Notes: generated from the sequence alone by a model not told the origin. A stretch of DNA of 64,000 bases from Meconema thalassinum (GCA_946902985.2 OX336389.2:341346444-341410443); one strand, 5' to 3'. Shown: positions 35,497 to 45,959, counted from the stretch's first letter. Numbers and translations: made by a program.

Positions 35497-36505
35497 TTAC
35501 TTCCAGGTTCGTGACAGTGTGCATTCTTCAGATCTCAGGATATTGATTCGTTTCAGATGAGCTGCAAGGCAGTCTTGGCCAGTGTTAAGTCTGAAGAAGG
35601 CTACAGCTTCTTTTCTTGGTGTTAATTTATATTGATCCCATTTAGCATCAAACGCTTTCCATAATTTGGTTTCTGCTGTTTTCTTTGCCATTTCTTCATA
35701 CCTGTTTTTGATAGTATTTTTCAAGACCCTTTTTGCTGACATATAATCAGTCTGACTGACAGATTGTTGTAGTGTGGTACCTTTTTTTGCTAATCTGTCT
35801 GCCTCTTCATTTCCTGCTATTCCAACATGAGAAGGGATCCACTGAAATGAGATCTGTTTGTGGAGTCTTTGAAGGGTTTTTATCATACAAAAAAATTCTT
35901 TCAGTTCTTTATTTTGGGGCTTATAATTTGACGAGATGACTTGGATGGCTGCTTTTGAATCTGTAATGATAACTCATTTTTGATAATCAATGTTTCTGCC
36001 TAATAACAGATGGAGTGCATGTGAAATTGCTCTTATCTCAGCATCGAAGTTTGTTTTGGCCTACTGGGAAGTAGAGTGAGAAGAGAGATGAATGTATTCC
36101 TGCTCCAGTTCTATTTTCTTTGTCTTGTGAGCCATCTGTAAATATTTTTAGCCATTGATTAGATGGATATCTTTCTTCTATTGTACAGAGGGCCAGTTGT
36201 TTTAGATCTTGTGGTGAAGAGTCTTTCTTGCAGACCTCTTCTAATAAAGTAAGATCTGTAGTCACTTGTATATATTCAATGGGATTGACTGGCATACAGA
36301 GTGGTTCAAGTTTTATTTGCAGATTGCTCTTATAGATGTATTCTTTGGCGAGGCTTGAGGGATCTTTTTGCGTTTTAAGATTGGGGCTAGAAACTGTTTT
36401 TTTGATCCATGTCATTTGAGGTAGTCTTTGTATACTGAGGTATGCATTGGCTGTTTGATATTTCATCTCTTCTTCTATTGGTAAGTTGTGGGTATATAAT
36501 TGCAA
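35497..36505 (-). pseudogene. LINE-2 post-RT region and RNase H
   Basis: Frame 36505-36038 begins in the region after RT (NLPIEEEMKYQTANAYLSIQ) and enters RNase H with WLKIFTDGSQDKENRTGAGI. After a frameshift and stop near 36040, frame 35886-35497 gives the second RNase H half (FQWIPSHVGIAGNEEADRLA) and the C-terminal block. An RNase H domain after RT points to the I/LOA/R1-like LINEs. The RT palm itself is missing: between 36510 and 36830 the sequence jumps from pre-RT (SWNKFLTTVDYRTDSNKAHK) to post-RT sequence. The 3' end lies near 35360. Confidence 0.85.
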
Positions 36506-36827
36506 GGCGGTTATAGGTGTGGTTTTTATTGCACCTGTTATGATTCGTAGGGCATTATTCTGACACCTCTCGAGGCGATCAATGTTTGACTGGGGTGCTG
36601 TAGAGAGTACTTCACTGCCATATTTTATGATAGGCTTGATGTTAGTATTGTAGGTTTTGTTGAGTGTGTTTCAAAGGATTCAAAGGAGTGACTACGTGTT
36701 TGTTTAGAGAATTGATAAGTTTGTGAGCTTTATTGCTGTCTGTCCTATAGTCAACCGTTGTTAAAAATTTATTCCAAGATTCTCTTTTTGATATTGTTAT
36801 TGCTTGTTTTAATTTTGCTGTTGCTTG

Positions 36828-37868
36828 TCACCATTTCCGTACATCATTTTGATCCTGAGTAAGTTCAGCTGTTCTTCTTGCTTTGTCTCTGGCGGACTTA
36901 CGATTGTTCAATTCATCTGACCAGAAAGGTTTATATTTTGTTTGGGCACCTCTGGGTATGCACAGTTTGGCTATGTCTTTTATGGCTGTAGTAAATTTAT
37001 TCAGGATGATGTTAGGAGGTGCATCAAGATCAATTTCCGACATTTTTGTTTCAAGTTTGTTTCTGAAATTTTCCCAGTCTGCCTTTTTAAAGTTCCACCG
37101 AATCTTCTGGTCTGCACTTTGCGCAGATTCACTGTATGATGTAATAGTAAGAAGGGACATTCTATGTCCACTGCCTGGATCTTCGAGTACTGATCGATGA
37201 CTGTGGTTTGTAAGATCTGTTGAGACTAATATGAGATCTGGGTTAGTTGTGGAACCAGAGTGGTGAATGAATGTTGCTGGGTCTTTGTTACTATATAATA
37301 GCTCAAGAGAGCTACTCTCTATAAGGTCTTTTATTGTTTTACCAGCTGAATTTGTGTAGTTGTAGTCCCAGACTGGAGAAGCTGCATTGAAGTCACCTAT
37401 ACAAATAGTAGCTGTTTTGATTTCTAAAAGGTGAAGATTCAGATTTTTATTGTTTGGAGGACTGTAAACACAGAATATTGTTATTTTCTTGTTGTTGATC
37501 CATATGGATAATTCGATAATTTCTGATGTATCTGTTGGGTCCATTTCGTTTACAATTCTGAATTTTGACATGATGTTGTTCTTCACTGCTGCAAATATTC
37601 CGCTTGCTATTTGTCTTTTTTTGAAGAGAGTGTAGATGGTATACCCTTGGATCTTTAAATATTGTATGTTTTCACGTGTAGTGTTGGCTTCATTGATTAG
37701 AAGGATGTCTATATCTCTGTCTATCATGATTTTCTTTACTTCCAAAAGTTTCTTTGTTGATAGACCACCTGCATTCCATTGCAGTATTCTTACTTCGTGT
37801 TGTTTTGCTCTGAAAAGAGCAGTTTTATTTGTTTGCTCGTGTTTCTCTATTCTGGAACGTTTTGCCAA
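36828..37868 (-). pseudogene. LINE-2 apurinic endonuclease domain
   Basis: A 346-codon frame on the minus strand. EN motifs: RILQWNAGGLS at the start, LLINEANT, VYSPPNN, ICIGDFNAASPVWDY, and SGHRMSLLTI near the C-terminal side. This is an APE-type endonuclease that nicks the insertion target. After it the frame runs into the region before RT, and then the RT palm is absent. No ORF1 is seen upstream (37869-37960). Confidence 0.88.
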
Positions 37869-38294
37869 AATTGTTACTCGTTTAGCACCACCCAGGGGAC
37901 ACGTACAGCTTAAGGTATGCTGCGGACGTGAGTAACTTCATCCCCCCATTCAAAAAATTTTTTTTCTCATATTTTAATATGCTAACTTTATTACACTTGT
38001 ACATACTGAATTTTAAAACTTTATAAATCAAATGAAAGCCCAGCAGTTGTACTATAAGTGTACTAAGTTTAATTCAAATCCCTGTGATGGTTCCATAGGT
38101 ATAGAGTAATTTACAAAATGCATGCATTCCAAGTGTATCAGCCCCTTGAAGTCAGTTTTCACTACCTTTCAGGAGACAGATAAGACATCATTAACACAAC
38201 TTTACAAACTCACTATATTATCCATCTACCGTATTTCCTCGCACCCCACTTTTCAAACACTAAAATAGTTTTATAAAATTTCATCTCATAGCAT

Positions 38295-38416
38295 TTTTGT
38301 ATTTGTGCGCCTGTCAGTTGCACAAACTGCCGCGAGCTAATAACCTGGCATGAAAAGAGTCCCTGCCTCAGTGCCTGTGGGCTTGACCATGTGATGTGAG
38401 CGGGCAGCATCGTCAC
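38295..38416 (+). repeat. Direct repeat flanking the fold-back element, copy 1
   Basis: Shares TGCCGCGA, ATAACCTGGC(A/G)TGA and GAGCGG(G/A)CA(G/A)(C/T)ATCGTCAC with 39676-39811 over about 125 bases, at roughly 75 percent identity by eye. It is far longer than a transposon target duplication. Confidence 0.65.
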
Positions 38417-39675
38417 TAACAAGGGGAGGATACGATGCATGGGTCACCGATTCGAACCATCTTTAGTACACATGTAGGACATGACCAGGCGTATACCAGG
38501 TGCAAGTAGTAAGGTGCGCTTCTCAGCCACTTCCGAGAAATTAATTGATTCCAATTACAGTGTGGCGTCTATGTGCGTTGTATGCTACTAAGAAGCCAAC
38601 CAGCGCGTGATGCAGTGGTAAGAGCCCTGCTTCGTAAGCGCTGGATCGAATCCCACCGGTGAATATTTGCAGCTTTTTTTTTGTAACCATTGGCAATTTC
38701 CAACCAATACCCATAGCATGAGTCACTTCTTGTGGGGTACGGGGTGGTCTGATGGTTCACAGACGTGCAATGAACTGACTGGGTCTTGAATGTATAAATG
38801 TATACATATAATAGAATACACCTGACCGTTTATAACACCAATGTAATTGCAATGCCGATACTGTACAGGCCGGACGTTTGTTTTAGACGAGTGAAATTCT
38901 TAATGGAAGCCTGGAGGCGAGTTACTACAGTACCTGTGTTGTTATCAGCTGCCCCAAGCGGTCCGATGATTGACAAAGCTTTTTCACACTACTACTGAAG
39001 TATAGTCATTGGCAAATATAATGACGTTCTGTTTTTAAATACGTAACGTGTACTTCTGCGTCACACAATACTTCGAAGTGGACTGTACTGTCTGCTCAAG
39101 TCTGGAATTCCATTACATCAGGTCGGTGGTGACAAGTATGAAGCGATAGGGGAGAGAGTGAGTGTGTGTAGGCTCACCCACAGGCTTCAAGGTCAAGGGC
39201 AATCGTCTAAAACAAACGTCCGGCCTGTACATTATGTAATGTCACAAACGTTGACCCCCATTCGATGATTTCAGAATCTCTTTTCCCGCTCACATAACAC
39301 GTTATTACAATTGTCTGCAAAATAAACAGTATTCACGACACCTACATCCATTATGGATTTGAATGAAACAAAGACCTGCAGTTGTACGAATTGCCAATGT
39401 TAAAAAAAAAATACAACACACTGCAAAAGCTCACCGCTGGGATTCGATCCAGCGATCCCGTGCAGGGCTCTTACCACTGTACCACTCGCTCATTGGCTTC
39501 TTGATAGCATACAACGTACATAGACACCGCACTGTAATTGGAATCAATTAATTTCTTGGAAGCGGCTGAGAAGCGCACCTTACTACTTGCACCTGATATA
39601 TGCCTGGTCATGTCCTACACGTGTACTAAAGATGGTTCGAATCGGTGACCCATGCATCGTATCCTCCCCTTGTTA
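38417..39675. mobile_element. 1.26-kb fold-back element with tRNA-like arms
   Basis: Arms of about 280 bases (38417 to about 38700; about 39397 to 39675) are inverted copies, beginning TAACAAGGGGAGGATACGAT on both sides. Each arm contains a tRNA-like segment: GCAGTGGTAAGAGCCCTGC then GGATCGAATCCCA, with A-box and B-box resemblance. The centre holds a smaller inverted-repeat element. The sequences just outside (38295-38416 and 39676-39811) are themselves direct repeats of each other. Confidence 0.8.
38866..39227. mobile_element. 362-bp TA-flanked MITE inside the fold-back element
   Basis: A perfect 25-bp inverted repeat (38866-38890 and 39203-39227) beginning CAGGCCGGACGTTTGTTTTA, flanked by TA on both sides. 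This fits a Tc1/mariner-type MITE. No coding capacity. Confidence 0.85.
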
Positions 39676-39811
39676 GCACGTTCGTATTTGTTCGCTGATC
39701 GGTTGCGCGTGCTGCCGCGACTTTATAACCTGGCGTGACTTTGTCAGAAGAAAGTAATCTCGTCTTCATGTCTGCGGGCTATGAAACGCGATGCGAGCGG
39801 ACAATATCGTC
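39676..39811 (+). repeat. Direct repeat flanking the fold-back element, copy 2
   Basis: Second copy of 38295-38416. After ATCGTCAC it continues into TTAGGCTGTGTCCCAAAGC, where copy 1 continues into the fold-back arm. Confidence 0.65.
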
Positions 39812-40555
39812 ACTTAGGCTGTGTCCCAAAGCTACATTTTCAGCTGTAGTGAACTAGATAGTCGACTAATATACCGGATGTGACGTCACAAGTCGTGATC
39901 CAAAGGTGCTTAGCACATAGCAATCGAGTCTGTAGTAGCTAGTGAACGAAAGTGCATGCTAGATTTGTCGCCTTGTACAAGTTATAGAAATTGAAGGTTG
40001 TCTTTGGTCTTAATTATGAATCCTCTTTGCTTGGGACTTAGCCTATACTCTTTCCCAACTTCTCAACCATATTTCAACCCACGTGCTCTGTTGTTTAGTA
40101 TATTTTAGGCATTATAAATGGATAGTTCTTCTGAAAACTCTCTTCCCGTGGAAAGCAGAAATGGTGCGGAATTTAAATGCTTGGTTTTTCGGAAATCACG
40201 ACCGAGGATTGAAACGACATCTCGATTCATGCTCTCTAGAACACGTTTACATGGCGAACTCAAATCGATTTGAATACGATCCTGTTTTTAGTACAATGGC
40301 CGTTTACATGAGCAGTTTCAGTTCATATTGAAATTGATTTATGTTGGCTAACTCGTATTAAACTGCAAAACATATTAGACCCGTAATTATCATCCTTTTT
40401 TTTTGACGGGTTGTTTGTAAACATGAAAAATGGATGCGCGGAAGTTTTTGATGTTGTTGTTTGTTCTCAATAAGTTTATGTTTAGTTTAATAATGATAAA
40501 ATGTTAATGGTTTTACTTCCCTTTTAATTACTGAATTACTGCCGGAATGTTGCCC
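39812..40555. other. Possible Harbinger-type MITE end, otherwise no gene
   Basis: TTAGGCTGTGTCCCAAAGCT at 39815 has the look of a TWA-flanked Harbinger MITE end, and a perfect CRE palindrome TGACGTCA lies at about 39881. I could not find the partner end. Nothing else recognisable up to 40555. Confidence 0.3.
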
Positions 40556-40900
40556 CGAATGGGATCTGTAATGTGCCAGTAAATCTACTAACACGGCTCC
40601 CTCACATTTAGGCCCAAGCACCCTGACTGTGTCATAATTCGATCCCTCTTCCTTGGGAAAAGCAGGCGAGAAAGTTACCGCTGCGCCACTCAGCCAGTCT
40701 ATGCTCAATTTACTCAATCTAGTGGACAAATGGGAAAAGGAACGGATATCGCGGCAAAGTAAGACTGTGTATTTTCAATTTTTCTGTTGGCCACATATTA
40801 CGTACGGATATACCAGACATGATTGCTGTTTTAAGGGGCCTAACATCTAGGTTATCGGCCCCTAATGGTTTGGGTGATCGTGAAGATGATAATGAAATGT
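40556..40900. repeat. Dispersed insect repeat fragments
   Basis: 40569-40700 (ATGTGCCAGTAAATCTACTA ... CGCCACTCAGCC) and 40833-40900 (GGGGCCTAACATCTAGGTTA ... CGGCCCC) resemble repeat fragments I have seen dispersed in orthopteran-type genomes. The family and boundaries are not determined; the resemblance is from memory. Confidence 0.4.
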
Positions 40901-40930
40901 AAACTATAACTAAAACTAACTACTATAGAC

Positions 40931-41176
40931 TGACCAGGTAGAAAAGAATGTTTCAAAGTCCAAGCGCACCAAAGTAGGGGAGAGCGATTCCAGCTCTCGT
41001 GTCTCCACTGCTAGCGTTTCTTCTGCGCATGTGCGTCAGGTAGGGGAAGTGTCTCTCTCTCTTTATCGCTCCTACTGATTTCTTGTGGAAGATGGTGTCG
41101 TAATGCCAAGTGGGGGAAGCTGTACAGCACCAACTTACGTTGAGTCCCGCCCCCAACATTCTTTTCTATCTGGTCA
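40931..41176. mobile_element. 246-bp MITE
   Basis: 22-bp inverted repeats TGACCAGGTAGAAAAGAATG at 40931-40952 and 41155-41176 with one mismatch. No coding capacity. Flanking CTATA on both sides hints at a TA-type duplication. Confidence 0.8.
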
Positions 41177-41896
41177 TCCTATAACTTATACACGGTACTA
41201 GAAGAAATGGAAAACAAAAGGAGCATAAGGCAAATAAAGAACAGGAGGAAAAGTTGTGTTTGCATAAAATTTACTATTAGTCTCTGCTCAAGTTTACATT
41301 GACATGTTATATGTAAGAGTTCAATAAAGTTGTAGAAGGCGAAAAGCGATCCAGTTTCTTTGAAAGTTATATTTTTATCACCGTGGTCTTGAGTACTCCT
41401 ACTCCATTTTTTAATTTGCCAGTATTTTGTAGTGAGTGCATATATTTTATGTTTTGGTTATGTTCTGCTTTATTATGATATAAAAAAATAAGTCTGCAGA
41501 GTTGGGTGGTCAATTCTGTGATCAATTTTACATGGATATGTTTCTGGTCTAGGAGTCTATATTTGGGATTAATGTGGACAGATTTGCGTCGGCAAATGTC
41601 CGACACCTAGTTACCATGACAACAAGTGCAAATGCACTAATACCGGTACTTCCCACTTGTTCAAGCATGCGTGATCACCATAATAAGTCGAAGGCGGTAT
41701 GGTACTTACAATAGACTAGCAAAATCATATCCATGGTTCTGAAGCACCATAACTTTTTTTTTAGTTTTACAACTTTTAGGTTTCGATTGTTTTCGTCATG
41801 CGCACGGTGACTAAAATGAAGCAATTGACAAACGTAGCGTACCGGTGTAACGTAATAATTAATTTTATTAACACACCCACTGGCCATTTATTCTCC
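41177..41896. other. No gene recognised
   Basis: AT-rich sequence inside the Harbinger middle region. I see no coding region and no repeat that I can pair. Confidence 0.5.
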
Positions 41897-42070
41897 TTTT
41901 AGGAATTTTGGAAGGAAAATGGCCATAGATCTATTGAAAGGAACCGTCCTGGCCTTTGCCTGGTGGTAAAAATGGGGAACGAGGAAAACCATTTTCAGTT
42001 TGGCAGGATTCTAACCCACACTCTCCCAATGCCAGCGAGGCAAGAGTTAGTGCATTACCGCTCTCAGCAG
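41897..42070 (-). mobile_element. SINE-like fragment, minus strand
   Basis: Reverse-complemented, it has a tRNA-like head with the B-box-like GGTTAGAATCC, followed by AAAATGGTTTTCCTCGTTCC, a body I associate with tRNA-SINEs of polyneopteran insects. Ends are not sharply defined. Confidence 0.5.
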
Positions 42071-42094
42071 GGGCGTAAAACTCCTCACAAACTT

Positions 42095-42115
42095 GGGGGG
42101 GGGGGGGGGGGGGGT
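42095..42115 (+). repeat. G homopolymer run
   Basis: A run of about 19 G. Such runs are prone to length error in assembly. Confidence 0.9.
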
Positions 42116-42523
42116 CAAATTTATAAACTGTGGTTGCCTATGTACCAGGGAGAACCTTTTTTTGTTTTAGGCTTTAAAGCTTGAAATAACACGGTATTAC
42201 CCGTTTAACATTTGATTGCTGCTGAGCCTGGCTTTGCCAGTGTTTGTTGTTGATTGTAGCAGCTGGCCCGCGGGACGAAGCGGGGAACACAGCGATGACG
42301 AGTTCGTTCTGCACATAAGACAAGCAGCATTGCGCGTCACAGGAGCTTGTGTCACCACGGACAGTCAAACGATAACTGAGACTATTGGAGCTGAGTCATA
42401 ACCTACTCACGCAACTGTACCTGTCAACGAAGCAGGCTGACGTGTGACGCAAGTAAACAAGGAATAGTTCCCATCTCGACCACCGGCAATCAATTCGTGA
42501 AAGGGTAATACTATAGGCCTAAC

Positions 42524-42833
42524 AAGCTGGCCCCGTGGTGTTGGGGCAGCGCGCCTGCCTCTCACCTGTAGGCCCTGGGTTCGATTTCCGGCTTCATCAG
42601 GGATTTTAGAAACTGACGTAAGGGCTGGAACGGGGTTCACTCAGCCTCCTGAGGACAATTAAGTAGCTGTCAGACAGTGAGGCAGCTCCCCGATCACGAA
42701 AACCAAGATTAACGGCCGACGGGAACCGATGCTCTAATCACGCGTCACTCCAATATCTGCAGGCCAAATGGCTGGGCAGCGGTCGCTTGGTCGGCCTTAG
42801 CCCTTCACGGACTGTAGTGCCAGGGGTTATTAT
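42524..42833 (+). mobile_element. SINE-C, complete
   Basis: A 310-bp tRNA-derived SINE: A box near GTGTTGGGGCAGCGCG, B box GGTTCGATTTCC at about 42579, tail TTATTAT. Flanked by a perfect 12-bp duplication TATAGGCCTAAC (42512-42523, 42834-42845). Confidence 0.9.
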
Positions 42834-42845
42834 TATAGGCCTAAC

Positions 42846-43439
42846 GCCTATTAATTATTCCTATTTAACCCTTCGGATGCCAAGCTAACATAAATGAAAT
42901 CACATGTTTTTGATAAACATTACGTTCTAACTATAATTTGTAACATGTTAATATTTGACTGTAGCAGGCAAATATATCATAAAATAGGGTAACACCGATA
43001 TAATCAGGTAACATCGATCGTTTGCGTTATTATTTGAAAAAATAATTCTACTGGACACCCCTGGGTGGAATCCTTGCGTTTAGCGTTCATTTCAGTGGTT
43101 AATACTGTTCCAAATACAAACCTAACCTGGGGTTACGCCCCAGACCTCCTTACTTGTGGTACAAGCAGTAATTTTCGGCCAGACAGAAGCCAATAGTATC
43201 TCGCTCCGCTTCGTAAGTCAATACTTCCTGACGCAACAAATACTTGTATCCCACCTAATGTAATTCGGCACAATTTGTGATGACCGACTGAAAAGCTTTC
43301 TTTAATAGAATTAGGCAACACTGAAAACTGGCTTCTATCACTACAAATTCATCAATTTGTAACAAATTTGTAATAAATAAATGCAATTTGTAATAAATGT
43401 AATAAATAAATGCATATAAATTTGATTAAGGTCATTCTT
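42846..43439. other. Harbinger interior after SINE-C, no gene
   Basis: AT-rich. A TTAACCCTTCGGATGC motif at 42865 resembles the TTAA-type end at 11337 but has no partner nearby. Confidence 0.4.
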
Positions 43440-45157
43440 TCATTGATATCCAGCATATATATGGTGTTGCTGCCATTCTACACCACCTTCCTCGGAGTTT
43501 AAATAGGCTGCCAAGGTATTCCTGATGCGTACAACTTGTACGCCTGGGTAATTGGCACCAATCCTTCCTAAATCCAGGAATAGTGGCTGCTCACCATTTA
43601 AGGCAGCATCCACATGCCAACCTCCTTCCATTACATGCCCCCCGTCGTCCTCCTTGTCCAAGTAATGTGGCGGGCAATAGCGTGAGGTACCGCTAAGATC
43701 CGATGTTATTATGAAATTGTGAAGGCAGATGGCTGCCTTCAAGTAACTGTCGACAGTTCCTAGACGAGCCTGAATTCTCGTTCTGAAAAGGCGCCACCTC
43801 CCAACCAAAATGCCAAAAGCGTTTTCGATGCATCGACGGGCCCGAGACAGCCGATAATTGAATGCACGTTGGTCTTCTTTGAATCTTCTTCCCGGATAGG
43901 GCCTCATGATATGTTCCGAGAGGGGGAACGCCTGATCCGCCACCAACCAGAATGGAAATCGTGGACGCTGAGTGAAGGGCAAAGGACATGCTTCCGGTAA
44001 GTCCAATCTACCATTCAACAGAAGCTGTCCAAACTGTGATGCCGAGAATACACTGGAGTCATTTTGTGAACCTGAATCATACAATAAATGAAGTGTAAGA
44101 CAGTTTTTGTCATTTTGTATGTTAAAAATATCACATTTAGACTAATGACAGCAAACAAACTCACCGTATGCTCCTATGTCTACATAGGTGAACCGGTACT
44201 TGACATCGCCATCAATATAGTGCTGAAGCGCTGCTGATAATTGAAGGCCAGTGATGCAGATCCAGGTGGAGCAACTACATCTATATGCTTTCCATCCAAT
44301 GCCCCAATGCAGTTGGGGAAATTCCAAGTATCCCAAAACTCTTGGGCTATCTTTTTCCAACCTGCCTGGTCTGGCACCTTCAAATAAACCGGTGACTAAA
44401 CATCCCAAATGGCATCACACGTTTCCTTCACGATATCTTGTACAGTTGACAATCCGCGCCGGTATGCCTCTGCCAACTGTATGCAGCTCCTCCGTGAGCT
44501 AGAAACCTAAAAGAAATCAACGCACACCTGAAGCAAAAAGTTTGAAATACAAGTTTACTTCCATTACAAATAGGTTTGAATCCAAAAACCTACTACTTTA
44601 CAGTCTGCTACGCTACAAAACTGTAGAACCCCGAAACTTACAGCAGTATAAATAACCAAATTGTAATTATTTCCTACCTTAAAGTCATAGCCAATCGTTC
44701 TTCAGGACACACTGGCAATCTCATGGAACGCTTCAACAGCCTTGGTTTCACCATGCTAAGAAGCTCTTCAAATTGCCAAACTTCCATCCTGGTGTACCTG
44801 AAGAAAGGAAGCTCTTCTGATTAGTTTTACGTGACCGTTTTAAACCTGCGATCATGATCCACTCCTTTTTACGTGGAATCCGAACCACAGGACATGACAT
44901 TTGACTTCGAAAATCTCACATACGTACCTGAAGAACTTGTCATGGCTTGTCCGCTTATATTTTAAGAAAAGAGTTTTAAACTCCCCCTCTTCTGCCACTA
45001 GCGTCGGATGTCGCCAGTACCTTCGCGTACCATTGTTCCTCAATTTTACCAATGCTGTAGCAGTTAGCAGTAATAAAAATGCACCATACAGCTCCAAGTC
45101 GTCGATCCTTGCAATTTTAGATTAAGTTATCGACAATATTGACAACTTGTCTCCCAT
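43440..45157 (-). pseudogene. Harbinger DDE nuclease (HARBI1-like), three exons
   Basis: This nuclease would cut and paste the element. On the minus strand, exon 1 (45157-44678) carries IARIDDLELYGAF, KYKRTSHDKFFRY and PRLLKRSMRLPVCPEERLAM; exon 2 (44498-44165) carries STVQDIVKETCDAIW, PNCIGALDGKHIDV (first catalytic D) and the start of VDIGAYG (second D); exon 3 (44071-43440) carries GSQNDSSVFSASQFG, the ARRCIENAFGIL motif (catalytic E) and a divergent tail. The exon 2-3 junction is in phase and restores the GAYGSQND motif. Breaks: TAA at 45122-45124, a SINE in exon 1, and a TAG near 44400 (IWDV then stop). Confidence 0.88.
44806..44923 (-). mobile_element. SINE-A fragment inside a Harbinger nuclease exon
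   Basis: Carries the SINE-A body on the minus strand, truncated before the B box. It is flanked by GTACCTGAAGAA at 44794-44805 and 44924-44935 (12-bp duplication). Removing it rejoins the exon codons for DKFFRY and TRMEVW exactly. Confidence 0.92.
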
Positions 45158-45167
45158 GCAATTGAAC

Positions 45168-45280
45168 TTTCTCAAGGAATAAATGAAAGTCAAGTTATTA
45201 TTTACTCCTAGCATTTTAACTTTCAAGGAATAAATGAAAGTCAAATTATTATTTACTCCTAGCATTTTGACAACTGCGCA
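45168..45280. repeat. Two tandem 56-bp units near the Harbinger right end
   Basis: CAAGGAATAAATGAAAGTCA and the following TTATTATTTACTCCTAGCAT occur twice about 56 bases apart. They lie between the nuclease start and the right terminal repeat, so they may be part of its promoter region. Confidence 0.8.
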
Positions 45281-45374
45281 TTGTGGGTTGCTAGGTTGTG
45301 AGCTACCGGCTTCAGACCACGTCTACCGGCTGCCCACTACAGGCTACCGACAGCGCATTGTGGGTAGACCTTTA

Positions 45375-45959
45375 CTATCGGCACCGTGTCGCATGCGAAT
45401 TGAACAATATCCACGCCACTCGCCAATGGTAAAAAAGGGGCCAGCATATATTGGAAGAACACCATTCCGAGAAGAATTCACAGTTCAGAACTATTTTACA
45501 TTGCAGAATGAATGGACATATAGCAGTCCCAAACAAAAGTTTTACAATTTAATACTGTGTCATTTTAATCTAATTTTTAACAGGTCTTCTTGTTTTTAAA
45601 TTCAAAGTGCACCATGTATACAATTAGGCTACACAAGGCCATATATTTTCAATGTTGTTTTAGCATAATAACCTACATGTTTTTTAGTAGAATAAGTATT
45701 TTCACGCATAGGCATATACCTAAGTGAATCCTGTGATTTTATTACTTTTAGAATTTTAAAGATTATTATATCCAATTTATCGATGTCTTATGATGTTTTC
45801 TAAAGTTTAAATCAAGTCACTACAAGGACTGAAGAAGGGACCATATGGTCTCGAAACATGTATCATAATTTTCTATGAACAAAGTTTGTGAATTGTATTG
45901 AATAGGGCGGAATAAATAATAAACTTTACTGTATTCAATTTGCGTCAATACGGGCCAAT
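45375..45959 (+). repeat. PLE pLTR, right part (5' pLTR of copy 3)
   Basis: Continues the pLTR interrupted by Harbinger at 29943. It matches 50357-50943 closely and contains the hammerhead-like core at 45829-45862. The PLE start codon at 45960 lies within the pLTR end, which repeats as ATGAGCGAAATGACGAA at 50944-50960. Confidence 0.88.
45829..45862 (+). ncRNA. Hammerhead-ribozyme-like core in the PLE pLTR
   Basis: CTGAAGA (45829-45835), one A, a helix GGGACC/GGTCTC closing the loop ATAT, then GAAAC (45853-45857), AT and GTA. CTGANGA, helix II and GAAA are the hammerhead core, and C-AT-G closed by GTA would be a minimal helix III with a cleavable GUA. The extra A before helix II and a weak helix I are non-ideal. 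PLEs are known to carry minimal hammerheads in their pLTRs. Confidence 0.6.

Larger units (their letters stand above)
34790..38150. mobile_element. TTAA-type inverted-repeat element carrying a LINE
   Basis: Left end TTAAGGGGGTTGATACACCT (34790) pairs with the right end at 38127-38150, whose complement reads TTCAAGGGGCTGATACACTT. About 20 of 24 bases agree. The TTAA/TTCA borders suggest a TTAA target. Apart from the nested LINE (about 35360-37930) no coding sequence is seen. It directly abuts the element ending at 34789. Confidence 0.7.
29947..45371. mobile_element. 15.4-kb Harbinger (PIF) transposon with two convergent genes
   Basis: Left end AGCTCTACCCACAATGCGCT; right end is the complement of AGGTCTACCCACAATGCGCT. 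The inverted repeats agree for about 30 bases. The flanks are TAA (29944-29946) and TTA (45372-45374); the uninterrupted PLE has TTA at this point (50354-50356), so one side has a single change. A 3-bp TWA target is diagnostic for PIF/Harbinger. Inside are a MADF-domain gene reading right from the left end and a DDE nuclease gene reading left from the right end, the usual two-gene set. The middle (33.86-43.4 kb) is filled with later insertions. Confidence 0.88.

Noticed and set aside
38590..38660. A functional tRNA gene in the fold-back arm
   Set aside because: D-arm, anticodon-like loop and T-arm resemblance exist, but the acceptor stem does not pair and the other arm differs in the anticodon region.
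42098..42114. A G-quadruplex regulatory element
   Set aside because: A homopolymer G run could fold that way, but there is no gene context and its length may be an assembly artefact.
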